DNA of 64,000 nt from Micractinium sp. NFX-FRZ (GCA_029339195.1 JAPTJF010000290.1:16501-80500); one strand, 5' to 3'. Counted from the first letter of the stretch, positions 11,147 through 23,407 are shown. Made by a program: numbers and translations. The notes: generated from the sequence alone by a model not told the origin.

Positions 11147-14100
11147 GCTGCAGGCAGCGCTGCCGTCCCCATAGACCCACTGCACAGGTAGGCTGCTGAG
11201 CGTCCGCCGCCGCTGCACCTCCAGCCTCCCTGCCCATGTTCACTGCCCGCTGGCTGCCACCGTACTGCCAGGCTGTGCTGCCTCACGCTGTATTGCCACG
11301 ACGCAGCCTGTGTGCCAGCAGAACCATGGGGTAGGGTGGCGCACACCTGCCTGGGGGGTCCATAACACCAAGGAACATCCCCCCTGCGGCCGCACATGCC
11401 GTGCAGGCCGCCAATCCAGCAACCTACACACATGCACCAAGTACGGCCTGGGCATGGCTCTGTTGAGGCACCTTTTCGTTTGAGAGGACAAGTGTGAAGG
11501 CCTAGGCCCTCCACTCACAGCCCAGCCGGCAAGCCGCAACCGCCATCCGCCATTCAATCATCGATACCCGTACACTCACCCTGCCATGATCCTGCCCGCC
11601 CGAATTTCGTCCGCACCATGCACGCCGCCATTTCTTTGCCCCGTCGACTTCTTTTTTAAACTGTGTGTTAGATGTTGTTCCCCATCATAATCCGCCGATT
11701 GATTGAAACATAATTCCCAGCAGAATCCCTTTTTTTTGGACCGCAGAATATCTTGAATGCCTGAGCCCTCTGCCCCTCCTGGCTTCTGTGCCTATTTTCA
11801 TCAAACCGCACCCTGCTAATTTCGCCTGCCTCATTGCAATCCTCCAAACCTCCGAACCTCTGCTGTATGAAAATCCCCTTTAATTTCTCACGCTCCAAGG
11901 CTGAGGACTGCACCCCCGCCCACCCACGCCACAGGTCTTGCCCAGCAAGGCAGGCCGCCGCCAGCAGTGCTGCACCTGGCAGCGCAAGGGAGCAGGCGGG
12001 TCAGCTGCAGCACAGGCGCTGCGCCCGCCCGACTGTTCCCGCCGCGTGCAACCTCCCTGCTGACTTGCCAGCCGTGCTGGAGAATGGGCCATGAGCGTGC
12101 CATTTCACAGGGTCCTGCCAGCAGCGCTGCCGCTGCCGCCGCCGGCACTGGGCCGCGCAGTGTGCTGCTCACAAGCGCAACTTGAAGTGCCTGAGCAAAT
12201 TGCTGCTTTCGCCGCTTGCGGGTGTCTACCGGGCCCTGCTGCTGCAGCGCTTGCCGGCCTTGCCGTCACTCTCTGCCCTTCACTTATGAAGCTTTGAGCG
12301 CGCAAGCAGAGGCTGCCGACAAGTGCAGGTGTAGGCAGGTTGGGAAAGGAGATGGGCGTGCACGCCGTGGGGGCAACCCAAGTTGGAACTGCGTGTGCGT
12401 GCCTGGCAGCACTGCAGAGCTGTGTGGCGGGCGTGTGGGGAAGCAGTAGAGGGGAGGCCGGGTGAGTGCACAGGGCACGGAGAGAACAGATGCCTGGGAG
12501 GCCGCACCCGCCCTCCTCACCCTGGCATGTCCCAGTGCTGCTGCCTGCGGCACTCCGTGCAGGCGGCTGCAGAGCTCTTCAAGAAGTTCCCCTGGCGGCT
12601 GCAGAAGGCAGCTGCAGAAGGCGGCTGCAGCAGGCGGCTGCAGCAGGCGGCTGCAGAAGGCGGCTGCAGAAGTTCCCCCCATTCCCATTCCCTCCAGACG
12701 GAGGGTCGATCAGCCATCCATCAACGAGGGCTGACGGATGGCCTGCTGTGCACAGTCGCTGGCAACGCTGTTGCATGCTGCAGCCTAGCTTGCGCCCCTT
12801 TTAGGTGCGGGACCCAGGGGTGTGGCGCCAGATCGGTCCGTGTTCCCAGTCCTGCCCCGCCTGCGTTGCGCACCGTCCACCTGCCCTCCCTCCCACCCGC
12901 CCGTCCGCCGCACTCCCCGCATGCGCCTTCGCCAGACCGTGCAATCGTGTTCCTCTCCCTGCCCTTGCGCTTGTGACCGGCGCCGACCATCACAGGTTGC
13001 CCACCTGCGATGCTGGTCCTGCTGCCACATGCGCGCTGCCCAACCACGCGCCCGCCTTGCCCTGCTGCCCGGCTCCTGAGACAGGATAGCGGCCGACCAT
13101 CCTTTCAGATGCAGCCTCCTTTCCAGGCTGATCACAGGCAAGCAGACAGCCTAGTAGGCCTGGGCACCCTGCTTGTTCTGTTACCCATGTGCCTGGTCCC
13201 CCATGCATGTGCCTGGGTGCCGCAGGGCAGGGAGCTGTGCAGGTGCTCAGTCTCACAACGGGCTGGCCAGTGCCCCGCTGCCCCTCACCTGGCTGCCTCG
13301 GTTTGTCTACGAGACACCCAAGCCCCCGGGGGTCCTCCAAGGGACCCCTATTATGTGTCCAAGCAGGGAGTTGTTGGTCACCACTGGCGCTGTCCCACAA
13401 CCGTGCCCTCCCCTGGGCTCCTTCCTGCTGCCTAGGAGCCACCCCTGGGTGTCTCATGACCAACCTAGGACGTCCTGTCCACGGGCACGAGTCAGGCCCT
13501 CATCACCGCCCCATCCCACTCCAGCGGTGCCAGCTGGCAGAGGCCTCGTCACCCACCCACCCACCTCACCACCTGCCCTGTCGGACCGCCCTTCCTGTGT
13601 GCCACCCCTGGAGCCTCAAGCTGCCTCTCTGCAGTCCCCCCAGGTTCAAACCTGGCGCCCCTTACTCAAGGCAAGATGCTACGTAGCTACGTGGCTACGT
13701 TGGCCCTTGGATAGTGCGTGGCCTAGGCATGTAGGGAGGTGCCTATTGATGATCCTAGGTGGGTGGGCAGGTGGGGGCTTGGGTCCCATGGGGCTGGCCA
13801 GGGCCAGCAACCCCTCCCTGAGGGAGCAGCGTCTGCCGACGTCGCCGGCGGGGCGGCGCCGCCTTGCCAGTGGGTCATGCAGAGCAGGACTAGGTAGGCC
13901 TGCCAGGCTAGTGGGCTTGCAGGCAGCCGCAGTGGCCGCTTGGCGAGCCGCGCTGCGGCCCTGTGCTCTCCAGCGGTGACTGACGGGTGCTGCTCAGCGT
14001 CGGCCCAGCGTGGGGCCCCCGAGCCTTGGTTGTTGGCAGGAGCGGCGCTGGTTCCAAGCCAGTGCCTCCCGGTGTGCCCACCTCTCTGCACGCACCACGT

Positions 14101-14403
14101 AAGCAGCACCTGCCTTGTTGTTGGCTGTGCCCGCAGGCACAGGCGTCCCTGGGTCCGCTGACTGCTGCCTCCCTTTGGCCACGGCTGCAGGGTGCGAACG
14201 GGCAGCACAAGCGTCCCCTCCTGGTCTGCCTGCCCACCCGCCTGCCACCCGCCCGCCCGCCCGCCCTTGGATGCTGCACAGCACCCTTTGTTTGGTTCGG
14301 CTGCTGAGGTGAGGTGCTGCGCCGCCCCTCAGTACAAGTCTAGTGGCGGGGGCCGTGCATATGCATCCCCGCCCTCGCCGGCATGCCACCCGCTTGCTGC
14401 CAG
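11147..14403. other. Stretch between TZF-A and the uncertain gene; no confident gene
   Basis: From about 11560 to 11900 the DNA is noticeably AT-richer, as expected for a 3' end or intergenic spacer. Some pieces read like possible exons on the + strand: 11935-12090, about 12110-12290, 13928-14089 (phase 1 in, phase 0 out) and 14128-14191 (phase 0 in, phase 1 out). They could not be linked to each other or to the exons downstream without a phase conflict, so no gene is called. A 12-bp minisatellite lies at 12595-12671. Confidence 0.4.
12595..12671 (+). repeat. 12-bp minisatellite (GCGGCTGCAGAA-like unit)
   Basis: About seven consecutive 12-base units of the form GCGGCTGCAG plus AA or CA are visible. 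The array is flanked on both sides by GAAGTTCCCC (about 12583 and 12669), suggesting the array expanded inside a short direct repeat. It could encode a four-residue repeat, but no gene could be built around it. Confidence 0.75.
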
Positions 14404-15741
14404 GGCCACGAGGCGCTGCACCCCCAGACCTGCGGGCGCCCCTTTACAGCAGCCACACTGCAGCTGTCGCTACGGCAGGTGCAAAGCTGTTGGTTGTGCC
14501 GAGGGTAGGCTGGCGCCCCCAGCCTTTATTTCCCTCGTGCTGCTGCCGAGCCCAACCAGCACCCTCCTTCCGCATGCGCGCCCCTCCCTCCCGCTCCGCA
14601 GAGCACGTCCCCAGCCCTGCTGCCGCGCATGCCTGCCCCACAAATATGCCTGTGCGTTGTCACACGTGCTAACCTGGGGCTGGGAGTCATGTGGAGTGGC
14701 GGGGTGCGGCGGGGCCGCGCTGTGCTGTGCCCTGCTGCGCAGCGCACTGGGGCGCACACCTGTGACTGCAGCCAGGTGGGGGCACAGCCCTGCGTGCCCA
14801 TGCTCCCCCTGGCAGTCCTGCCACCCGTGCAGCTGGCGGCAGCCCTGCTGCAGGGGTGCCTGTCGCCTTCGGCAACTTGAGAATCGTGATCCTTGCATGC
14901 AGGGGGTGGCGACTCGCGGGTCAGTCTTTGGGTGTGCCTGCGGGATTTCTCCTCCTGCCCCTCGACAGCAGGCGGCGGCTCTACCGCTCCACAGGTGGGC
15001 AGCGGGGCGGTCAGGGGACCTGCTCTGCTGTGGGGTCAAAGCCTAGGGGCTCTCAGAGGCTCACGCAGCCGCCCCCCTGCAGCAGCGCTCTCCCTCTTGC
15101 CGCTCTCGCCTGCCACACCCAGCATCGCAGCCCGCCCAGGCCCGCCAGCAACCCGCTGGGGCACCGGCCCTAGCCTGCCACGACTGCTTCAGCACCCGCC
15201 CCTGGGCCATGCGTGCCTGCCAACCTTTGCACGCTTCCCTCGCCCACAAGAGGCCTGCCGATCGCTGCTGCCACGGGCCCTCGCGCCCCCCCCGCTTGCC
15301 ACCCACACAGACCGCCCTCGGCTCTGCACTGCAGGGCAGGCCACCAGCACGGCTCCCGGAGCAGCACCCAGCCATCCACGCACGTGAGTTTTGGGGCGGT
15401 GTGCGCAGGAAGGCAAGTCTGCAAGGCTCTGCAGCGGCACCGCCGTACGGCGCATGCGCTGCGCAGCGCTCGCGGTTGGGGTGGCCGCCGGCGGCGGTGC
15501 GGGCAGGGAGGCAGGGCCAATGTTGAATGGGCTTGGAGTCCGAAAACGGCGCATGTTCGCCCCAGGTGCAGGGGCTGCCCTCAAGGGCGTGGAGAACGAC
15601 CAGGCAGACAGCCCAGTCCCCCACTCGTCCCAGAGACCTGACCGGCGGGCGCGGTTCGAAACCTTTGAAAACCAGCCCCGGGGGGCGTGGGGCGGCTGGG
15701 AGTGGCCCGGAACTATACGGCCCATCCTGCTGGCAGGCTAA
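14404..15741 (+). CDS. Uncertain protein of unknown function, 3' exons only
   Basis: Five exon-like segments chain with consistent phase: 14404-14478, 14776-14855, 14903-14994, 15083-15383, and a last exon ending in TAA at 15741 that begins at 15507 (or 15435, which would leave a 51-base intron). The predicted chain contains Leu/Pro-rich segments (VPMLPLAVLPPVQLAAALL; FLLLPLDSRRRLYRST) and ends with a Trp-rich tail, PRGAWGGWEWPGTIRPILLA. The 5' end is not resolved; upstream exon-like pieces do not join in phase. One donor (GTGCCT at 14856) is weak, and the opposite strand of the last exon also has an open frame starting at 15725. No family is recognised. This may be a real fast-evolving gene, a pseudogene or a chance chain in GC-rich DNA. 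Confidence 0.33.
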
Positions 15742-17338
15742 CGAAAATGCGCGGTGACGGCCCGCATCCGGCGCACTGCACCGCTTCCGCCAATTCCTTC
15801 CGGCATTTCATTCTTCATCACCAAAACGTTCTTTTGAGCAAAACAGCCGGCGCTCCGCGCTCCTGCCCAAGCGTGGCGGGGATGGCGGTCGCCGCTTATG
15901 AGCGCAGCCTGCCACTGCCGCCTGATTTCCGACTCCTGAGATAACAATGGAGCTGCGATGGGGGCGGCGGGGCGTGCAAGTGCGGGCGGTAATAGCTGGA
16001 GCTGGGCCAGTGTCATGCCGGCGGTGCCGCCACCCCACGGCACAGCAGGCTGGTCAATGGTTGTTTTCTGCTCTAGCCTTCCCAACAAAACTTGTGTGCA
16101 TGGTTGTGACGCATATTGAAAGGCCTGGGAATACTGGGGGTGCAGGGGCAAGCGTCACATGCCGCCGGCGGCTCCCCCCGCGGCGGTTGACCGCCGTGGG
16201 CAAGGCGGAGCCATCCTCCCCCACTCAACCACACTGGCCGTGCGTTTCCCAGCAACCCTGCACAACCCCAGTCAAGCCGCATATACCATTCTGGGGTGCT
16301 CCTGAGCAGCAGGCGTGCCAGAGGGGCGAAAAACACGGCCGCCAGCCATGGCCGGCACCGCTCCCGGTGCCCGCTACGGCGGCCCCCGCCTGAGTGAGCA
16401 ATCTGGCAGTGCTGCACACCATACTCAGCCCACATCCTCACATGCGAGTGGGAATGCTCAGGTCATGCAATGAGAGGCGTCCTGGACCTGTGCCAGCAGT
16501 GGCAGGGCCAGACGTGGGCCGGGGCGGTGACGGCGGCGGCAGGGCAGGCGGCGACGCCCCACCCACCGCCGCTCCAGCACCCTCCTGCACGCCCCGCGCT
16601 CTCTAGTAGCCCACTGTTAGTGTAAGGCATGCCTCCTGGAAGCTGCACGCCTGACAAGGGGACACAGCGGGAGCCTGGCTCCTGCCGCGCCATGAGGCCC
16701 GATGGCGAGCTCAGCCTATCTTTTCGCGCTCCGAGTGTCCCAATGGATACCGACAGACCTTCAGAGAGAGAACAAGCGAAAAAGTGCCAGGCGGGCGCAG
16801 CAGGCGAGCCGTGCGGGCGCTTCCCGAGCGTGACGGCCCCCAGGCCCGCCGACCGTCACGCTCGCGATGCCCAGCAACTTCTGGAATACTGCACGGCCCA
16901 GCCTGGGACCCGGCATCCTTACTTTTTGAGTCTGTCGGAAGCTATAGGAACTTGCAGCGGGAGAAATGATGCAGAAATGATGACAGTATGCCCCCATGCC
17001 AATTCACCGCGCCGTTTGTGCGGGGGAGTGTGAGCCTCCGACCAGGATGAGCCATACGGCGGGTCCTCCCAGCCCCTGGCAGTCGGACAACAGCGCCTGC
17101 CGCGAGCAGTGCGTACCCCCAAGACGCGCTGCCCTCATCGTGCAAAAGCCGCATCCAACTAATTGAAATATGATGAGCAGTTTAGCAGCGCATCGATGAT
17201 GATGAACTCATTAGGGCGCCTTAAAGTCCTGTCCTGCCAGCTCTTAAAGTGCCCCTGCGCCCCGTGGATTTATGATTACAGCGGCTCGCGGATGAGCAGG
17301 CCTCCTCACTTGTGCAGCAACGGCCCGCGGGGGCAAAG
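15742..17338. other. Intergenic region upstream of TZF-B
   Basis: No exon could be supported. Composition becomes more balanced toward 16900-17330, consistent with a promoter and leader for the TZF-B gene at 17339. A perfect 12-bp inverted repeat lies at 16825-16864. The longest + frame (16629-17033) has no recognisable motif or splice partner. Confidence 0.5.
16825..16864. repeat. Inverted repeat with 12-bp perfect arms
   Basis: CGAGCGTGACGG at 16825-16836 is exactly reverse-complementary to CCGTCACGCTCG at 16853-16864, with a 16-base spacer. It lies about 475 bp upstream of the TZF-B start codon. It contains TGACG/CGTCA cores like those bound by bZIP factors in plants. Regulatory function is inference. 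Confidence 0.6.
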
Positions 17339-20300
17339 ATGGAGGGGGAGGGCGAGGCCGCGTTGCCCCGGGCCCGCAAGACAACGGACTCGTCTGCTCT
17401 ACTGGGCCTCCAGGACTCTGAGGAGCTCCTCAAACTCGACAGCTTCATCATGGCCTACGGGAAGGTGCGCAGCGCCGCCCCCTGGTGGCTGCCCAGGGCC
17501 ACACCGCCGCTGCCCCCGGCGGCGGCGGCGATGCGTGCATTACGGTTGCCCCTGGCTCACTGGCGGGGGGTGGGAGTGTGTTGGGTTTCGGACCAACTCC
17601 CCACAGTGCCACACAGCCCTCCACTTGCCATGCAAGGCACGCCAGGCTTGCGCAAAGCCCCGGGACCGCCCCTCGGCATCGTGTCGAAGCTGGCCTTGTC
17701 AGCTGGCCTCAGCGCACCTACCGCTCTGGGCTGCCCAGTGCCCGGCTCCCTCCTTCTCCCCCTTCTCTCCCGCACCAAGCAGGTCATTCCCTGCTCCAAA
17801 CGCTTCCCACACGACTGGTCGCGCTGCCTGTTTGCCCACCCCACCGAGGCGGCGCGGCGGCGGGACCCACGCGTGCACCCGCACGCCGGCGTGTTCTGCA
17901 CCCGCATGAAGAAGGCAAGCAGGCGCAGCCCTGGGCTGGGGCGGGTGGCAGGGCGACCAGAGAGGCGCCCAGCCGGCTTGCCTGGCCAGACAGGAGGGGG
18001 CGGCGCCGTTGGGTGCAGCGCCAGCACGGGGGCTGTGCTTATGCCGCCCTGGCGCGGTGGCACAACGCTCCCCTAGGGGTGGGCTCAGAAAGCTCTGAGA
18101 GGCCCTAGGGGCGTGTCAGGCTGGCGTGCATGCACCTGGCTTGTGCCCCAGGCTGCAGGCAGCCGCCCAGGCCGGCCATACGGCCCTCCACAGTGCCCCC
18201 CCGCCTCCCCTCTTGAGCCATCTGCCCCGCCCGCCTGCCCGCCTGCAGGAGGGGCGCTGCCCGCTGGGGGACGCCTGCCCCTACGCGCACTCGGTCTTTG
18301 AGTACTGGCTGCACCCCACACGGTGAGCCCCTAACCAGGCGCAGCGCCACCTCAGCGTGCTCAGCGTGCTCAGCAGCACGGCTGTAGACGGACTGGCACT
18401 GACCTGTGCCAACCCTGTGCTCTCAGCTGAATCCACAGCTGTGACAGGCTCTCACTACTGTCAAACGTGCTTACAAGAGAGCCAAGCGGGCTCGGACTCA
18501 GCATTAAGAGTCGGGGCAGAGCATGCAAAGCATACCTGCCGCCGTGTGGGGGCCAGGCCCTCCACAACGGCCTCCTCTGTGCCAAAGCCGGGCTGCTTGC
18601 GTGCCCCTGCACAGCCCACCGCCTGCTTGTGCCCTCCCTCCAACCGTGGGGCGCCCGGCCCCTAGGGTTCGCCACCCTGGCACCCTTGGGACACGCCTCC
18701 CCTTCTGCTGCCTGGCGTGCCCTGCAGTGGCTCACCGCTCCCAATGTGGCACCTCAATCCATGCACCCACTGCATGCAAGAAGAAGGCCGTTGTGCCACC
18801 GTCCCCAGCTTCTGTCCCGCTCACGTCCCTGCCTATTTTGCCCGCTCACGCACCTGCCCCGCTACCCCCTCCCCCTCCTCCCCGCCTTTGCAGGTATCGC
18901 ACCAAGGTGTGCAAGGACGGCGCGCACTGCGGCCGCTGGCTCTGCTTCTTTGCGCACAGGTGAGGCTGGGGCGGGGCGGCCTGGGCCCGGTGCATGCACA
19001 AAGGGGCGCACGGCGCCCCACACGAGGCCGGCCTACGGCTGCCTGCCTCTGCCGCCTGCCTGCAAGGGCTGCGGGGCAGGAGTAGAAAGGCTGGGGGGGG
19101 GGGGGTCGGTCCTATCAGCCCAGCTTGCTGTTGTATTATGACCCTCTTGATCTCTACACTCCGTGACTCCGTGACTCCTGGCCAGCCCCTGCGCCTCCCG
19201 GGGTGTGCTCAGTCGTACTGTCTCCCAGCTAGCTAGCTGGCACGACGGAGCCAGCAGCCCTTGTGTGTGCGCAAACTGCCTCAGGCTGTTTCGGGTGCCT
19301 GCATGGGAATGGCATTGGTCATAAAGGACGCCCCTGGGCGCAGGCTCAGCCTCTGCCGCACTCTCACCGGGCCCACACCCCTGTCTGCCGCTCTCGCGAC
19401 GTGATGCCAACATGTCTTGTGTGCTGCCTCAACTCGCATTTCTGGGTCCTGCAGCGAAAGCGAGCTGCGTGCCCCGGCCTGGGTTGCTCCCGAGGTCCTG
19501 GCTGAGTCAGCGGCAGCGGCAGCAGCGGGGGTGACGGCACGCGCGGCGGCAGCTGGCGGCGCTGCATTGTCAGAGGCGGGGGCGGGGGCGGGCGAGGTTG
19601 GCGCGGCGCAGGCAGCGGCGGGGGCTGGGCTGGTGGCGGTGCCAGCGGGGCAGGCGGCGGGGACGGCTGGAGGACAGGCGCCTCAAATAGGTGTGTGCGT
19701 GTAGGTGTGTGGGGGTGTAGAGGGCTGTTCCATGGCACCGTGTAGGTGTGTGGGTGGAAAGCAGCGTTGCTCTGCAAGCTCAACACGAGGCAGGCCGCCT
19801 GCCGCAGCATCCTCGCCCGCACCAGACTGCATGTTGCTGCGCTCCGCTTGCCCCCCACACCTCCCGCGCTCTCACCTCTCCCACCTCTGGCGAGCACCAG
19901 AACTGGCGCCCCGGCTACTTGCTTGTTTGTGCCTACAGTCTGGTTTTCCGCAGCAAAACGTGCGCACACAAGGCGCCCGCAACTCTCACGTCTCCCTCAA
20001 ATCGTCCCACCGAAAGCCGGCGCACGCGCCTGCAGAGGCCGGCAGGCTGGACTGCCACCCTCACGTGCCAGCTTCCCTGCACCCTGCACCCAGACGCGCC
20101 CCCTCCCTTTGTTGCGACGCAGGCGCTGAGGAGGCTGGCAGCACCGCCAGCAGCAGCAGCAGGTTGCAGCACCAGCAGGCTGACAGGACCTGGGCGGCGC
20201 CGCCGTCGCCCCGCCGCCAGCCAACGCCCGGGCAGGCGCCTTTTCAGTGGCGCCAACAGGCGCAGCAAGGGCACGCGGTGCAGCACTGGCAGCAGCAGCA

Positions 20301-22791
20301 GCACCAACAGCAGCACCAGCAGCTAGAGCTGGAGCAGCAGCAGCGGCAGGCGGTGCCGGCTTTAGTGTCGCAGCGCGGCGAGCAGCACCGCCACCTGTTC
20401 AGCCCCGTGGAGCAGCAGCAGCAGCGGCAGCAGCAGCGGCACGGCTTGTTGGCTCAGTCGGCGCAGACGGTGCTGGAGCAGCAGCAGCAGGAGCGGCAGC
20501 AGCAAGGGCAGGTGCAGGGGGGCCTGTCGTCGCCGCCCTTTCCGGGAGCACTGGGAGCTCAGCAGGCACAGCAGGCACAGGCTCAGGCGCAGATGCAGGT
20601 AGGGAGTAGCTCTAGGCAGCTGGTTGGCTTGGGTTACCCACGGGGCGGGGTGGCTCGTGTGCGGCGCGGGCGGCGCAGGGGCGCTTTGATTTGGCCGCCT
20701 GCCCACCCTCCAGTGGCCCGCTGCACGCCAAGCGAGTGTGTGGGCTCTCGAGCGTGCTTTGGTCGGCTTCCAGCCCTGCTTGCGGTACCACGTTGAGTGG
20801 TACTGTAAGCCCCAAACAAGTGGCCCTGCAGCTCGACACACCCAGAGCTGCCTGTGCCTCCTCTCGGGCACTTTGACCATCCAGCACAGCACAGCACAGC
20901 ACAGCACAGCACAGCGAATGGGGTCGCCCCGCCCAAGCCGCGCTCCACCGCACTCCACCGTTCCTGCCGTTGCACACATGCCCCCCCTGCCCACCCGCCT
21001 TCACAGGCCGGCCCCCGGGCCACTCAGAAGCCTTGTGCACGTCATCAATCGCTACACGTTCCCTTCCCTTGATGCAGGCTGGCACCTGGTTCAGCTCCCA
21101 AGCCAGCAGCCCCACTGCCCAGCAGCACTTACAAAAGAAGCTCACGTTCCTTGCCTCTCAATGCAGGCCGGCGCCCGGTTCGCGGCTCCCAAGCCAGCAG
21201 CCCCACTGCCCAGCAGCGCCATCCTACAACCGCTGCACACAACCCCTTACTGCAATGCAGGCCAGTGCCCAGGCTGGCTCCCAGGCCATCAGTACTGTGC
21301 TCCTTATGCTGGAGCGGGGCCAGATCAGCGCCGAGAATTCGGCGGTCATTCTGCGGGAGCTGCTGCCAGCAGAGGCGCTCACCCAACTGCAGGTAAGGCC
21401 GTCCTGTGGGCACGCATCAGCCGCCGCTGTCACGCCCGCCACCCCGTCGGGTAGAACTGCGCGACTCAGCGTGCCGGCGTTTCCCCCCTGCCCAGCTGCC
21501 TCTCTACTGCTCCGCCCCTGCAGGCCTCACCCTCTCTTCCTGCCCTGCACCTCTCAGCCTCACTGCCTCCACTCCCTTCCCACCCATCCGCCTCTCACCT
21601 GCCGCCCACTCCCTTCCCACCCAAAATTCGCCTGTGTCCTGCCTCTCACCTGCCTTCCACTCTCTACCTGCCCATCTGCCTGTGACCCTTCAGATGGAGC
21701 TAACCTACTCAATGGCCAGCATGGTGGCGCGCTCCCAAGAAGTGCAGCACCTGCCACCTCAGCACCTGCCAGCTCAGCACGCTGCCAGCTGGCTGGGGCC
21801 CGGGGCCATCCAAGGCGGCTCAGCAGGTGGGGCGCACGCTGTGGTCGTGCTGTGGCACCATGAGTACTTCATGTGCACCAGTATACGCCAGACTTCTTAG
21901 CAGGGGAACCGCGCCGACTGCAGCAGCGGTGGCAGAGCAGCAGCCGGGGGGCACCGCCGGCGCCGGCTGCGGCGGCACGGGCACCTGCACATGTGCATGC
22001 CCCCCATTCTTTATGCGCCACCACAACCTGCACTGCTCTTCAGCTAAGCAGAGGTCTCTCTCTCTGTCTTGCTCATGCCGCTGACCTCCACCCACTCTCC
22101 CCCCTCCCGCCCTGCCACTGCAGACCGCGCCAGCCTCGACCTCGGCTGGCCGCCCGTCCCCGCCCTGCCGCCGCCAACGGCGCTGCCAGCGGCGCTCTCG
22201 GGGCAGCCTGGCGGGCTGGCGCAGCTGGGCCCGCTAGCTGGGCTGCACGAGGCACAAGGCCTGGGCATGCAGCGGCAGCAGCACGTGCAGGGCACGGCAG
22301 CCGAACAGCTGCTCGCCGCTGCGCAGCTGGCTGTGCTGTCGCCGCCGGCAGATGTCGGCGTCGGCCTCCCGCCGGGCAGCTCGGCGCCGCTCCACTTGAC
22401 GCCTGGGGACGGTGAGGCTGCCTGCCTGTGCTTCACTGCACACCACAGCAGCCAGCGTAACTTGCCACCCTGTTGCTGCCGTGGCCTCGCCGTCCGTTTC
22501 ATGCGAGCTGCGCCCTAAGGCAAGAACGGCTGTGGCATGCGCCGCCCACACTTGCTTGCTCTTTTGACGCTGCGCTGCGCGCGGCTTGGCACACATCCCT
22601 GCTGCCCCTGCACACATCCCCTGCCGGCTGCAGGCGGGAGGGACCCACAGATGCTTGCAGCCATAGCGGCTGGCAGCTCACCCAACCGGGGCAGTGGGGA
22701 TGCCACCACACATGCGCTGTTTGAAGCGTTGGCAGTAACAACCGGCGGCTACAGAAGTGCGCCGGACCAGCAGGCGGGCAGGCCCAACTGA
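17339..22791 (+). CDS. RR-TZF type tandem CCCH zinc-finger protein, copy B (10 exons)
   Basis: Exons: 17339-17464, 17783-17914, 18249-18322, 18894-18959, 19455-19690, 20123-20598, 21261-21392, 21694-21826, 22124-22411 and 22634-22791 (TGA); 606 residues, phases consistent. The zinc-finger part has the same spacing as copy A: C46-x5-H-x4-C-x3-H61, then C81-x8-C-x5-C-x3-H100, 16 residues, and C117-x5-C-x4-C-x3-H132. Exon 2 differs from copy A at only 4 of 44 residues, and the 44-residue helical exon 7 at 5 of 44, while the Ala-rich exon 5, Gln-rich exon 6 and C-terminal exons have diverged strongly. Intron 2 is a GC-AG intron at the same position as in copy A. Exon 8 corresponds to exons 8 plus 9 of copy A, so one intron was gained or lost since duplication. 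Likely an RNA-binding regulator of mRNA stability or stress response, by family. Two degenerate copies of the exon 7 acceptor precede it at 21073 and 21162. Confidence 0.9.
19093..19105 (+). repeat. Poly-G homopolymer run (13 G)
   Basis: An uninterrupted run of 13 G lies in TZF-B intron 4. It is a simple repeat and a likely site of sequencing or replication slippage. Confidence 0.8.
21073..21217 (+). repeat. Two ghost units of the TZF-B exon 7 acceptor region
   Basis: Units beginning at 21073 and 21162 share a TGCAGGC acceptor-like start and a downstream block, CCCAAGCCAGCAGCCCCACT. The real exon 7 acceptor (TGCAGGC at 21256, exon from 21261) is a third, more diverged member with the same start and a CTCCCAGGCCA counterpart. 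Spacing is 89 and 94 bp. Only the third unit encodes the conserved helical block shared with copy A. Confidence 0.75.
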
Positions 22792-23407
22792 GCTGGCTGG
22801 CGGGCTGCCAGCCATAAGCCTGGCAGCTCGCGAGCAGCTGGCAGGGTGGGCCGCCTGAGCCAACAGCTGGCAGTTGGCTGGCGCAGAGCGGCATGCAAGC
22901 GTGCCTTGGTGCCGCTGCGCCTGGCGGCGTGGGCATGCTGCTTGTTGCTACCGCAGAGCTCTGACCGGTGTGCGGGAGGATGGGGACGCCCGGCCGCTGC
23001 TGCGCTGCCGCCACACATTTGCGGGCCCCGCTGCTGCCGCTGCGCAGCGCCCCGCCCTACGTACCACAGCCTACCCTGCCTCTCTCATCCTCATTCCGGC
23101 CCATACTTCCGCCGCCTGGCTGGCTTGCATTTCGAATGTGACCCTGTCCTCCCACAATATCAAATCGTTCCCAAAACATCCTACCCGCACCTCCACCCCC
23201 AATCTCGCTTAATCCATCACATCGGATGCCTTCCCCTTATCCTTTTCCCCCCCAGCTGTCGCCGGCCTTGGGGAGCGCGTCCTTTCACCAGGCCTCTGAA
23301 TGCACTGTACCGATCCTCTCCTTCTTCGCTTAAAACAAGTCACACCCTCGCTTTGCTTTGAAGAGTGTAACACTCTGAGACTGCGAGCCTGCTGGCCTGC
23401 TCTGAGA

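Noticed and set aside
12110..12290. Cys/Arg-rich frame considered as an SBP-type zinc finger
   Set aside because: The spacing of Cys and His does not match the SBP domain and the conserved Arg-rich end is lacking. Other frames are equally open.
13640..13665. AGGTTCAAACCT-containing hairpin resembling a tRNA T-arm
   Set aside because: The loop and stem lengths are wrong for a T-arm and no upstream cloverleaf could be drawn.
15650..15665. GGTTCGAAACC, resembling a tRNA B-box
   Set aside because: The flanking bases do not pair as a T-stem, and it lies within the proposed last exon of the uncertain gene.
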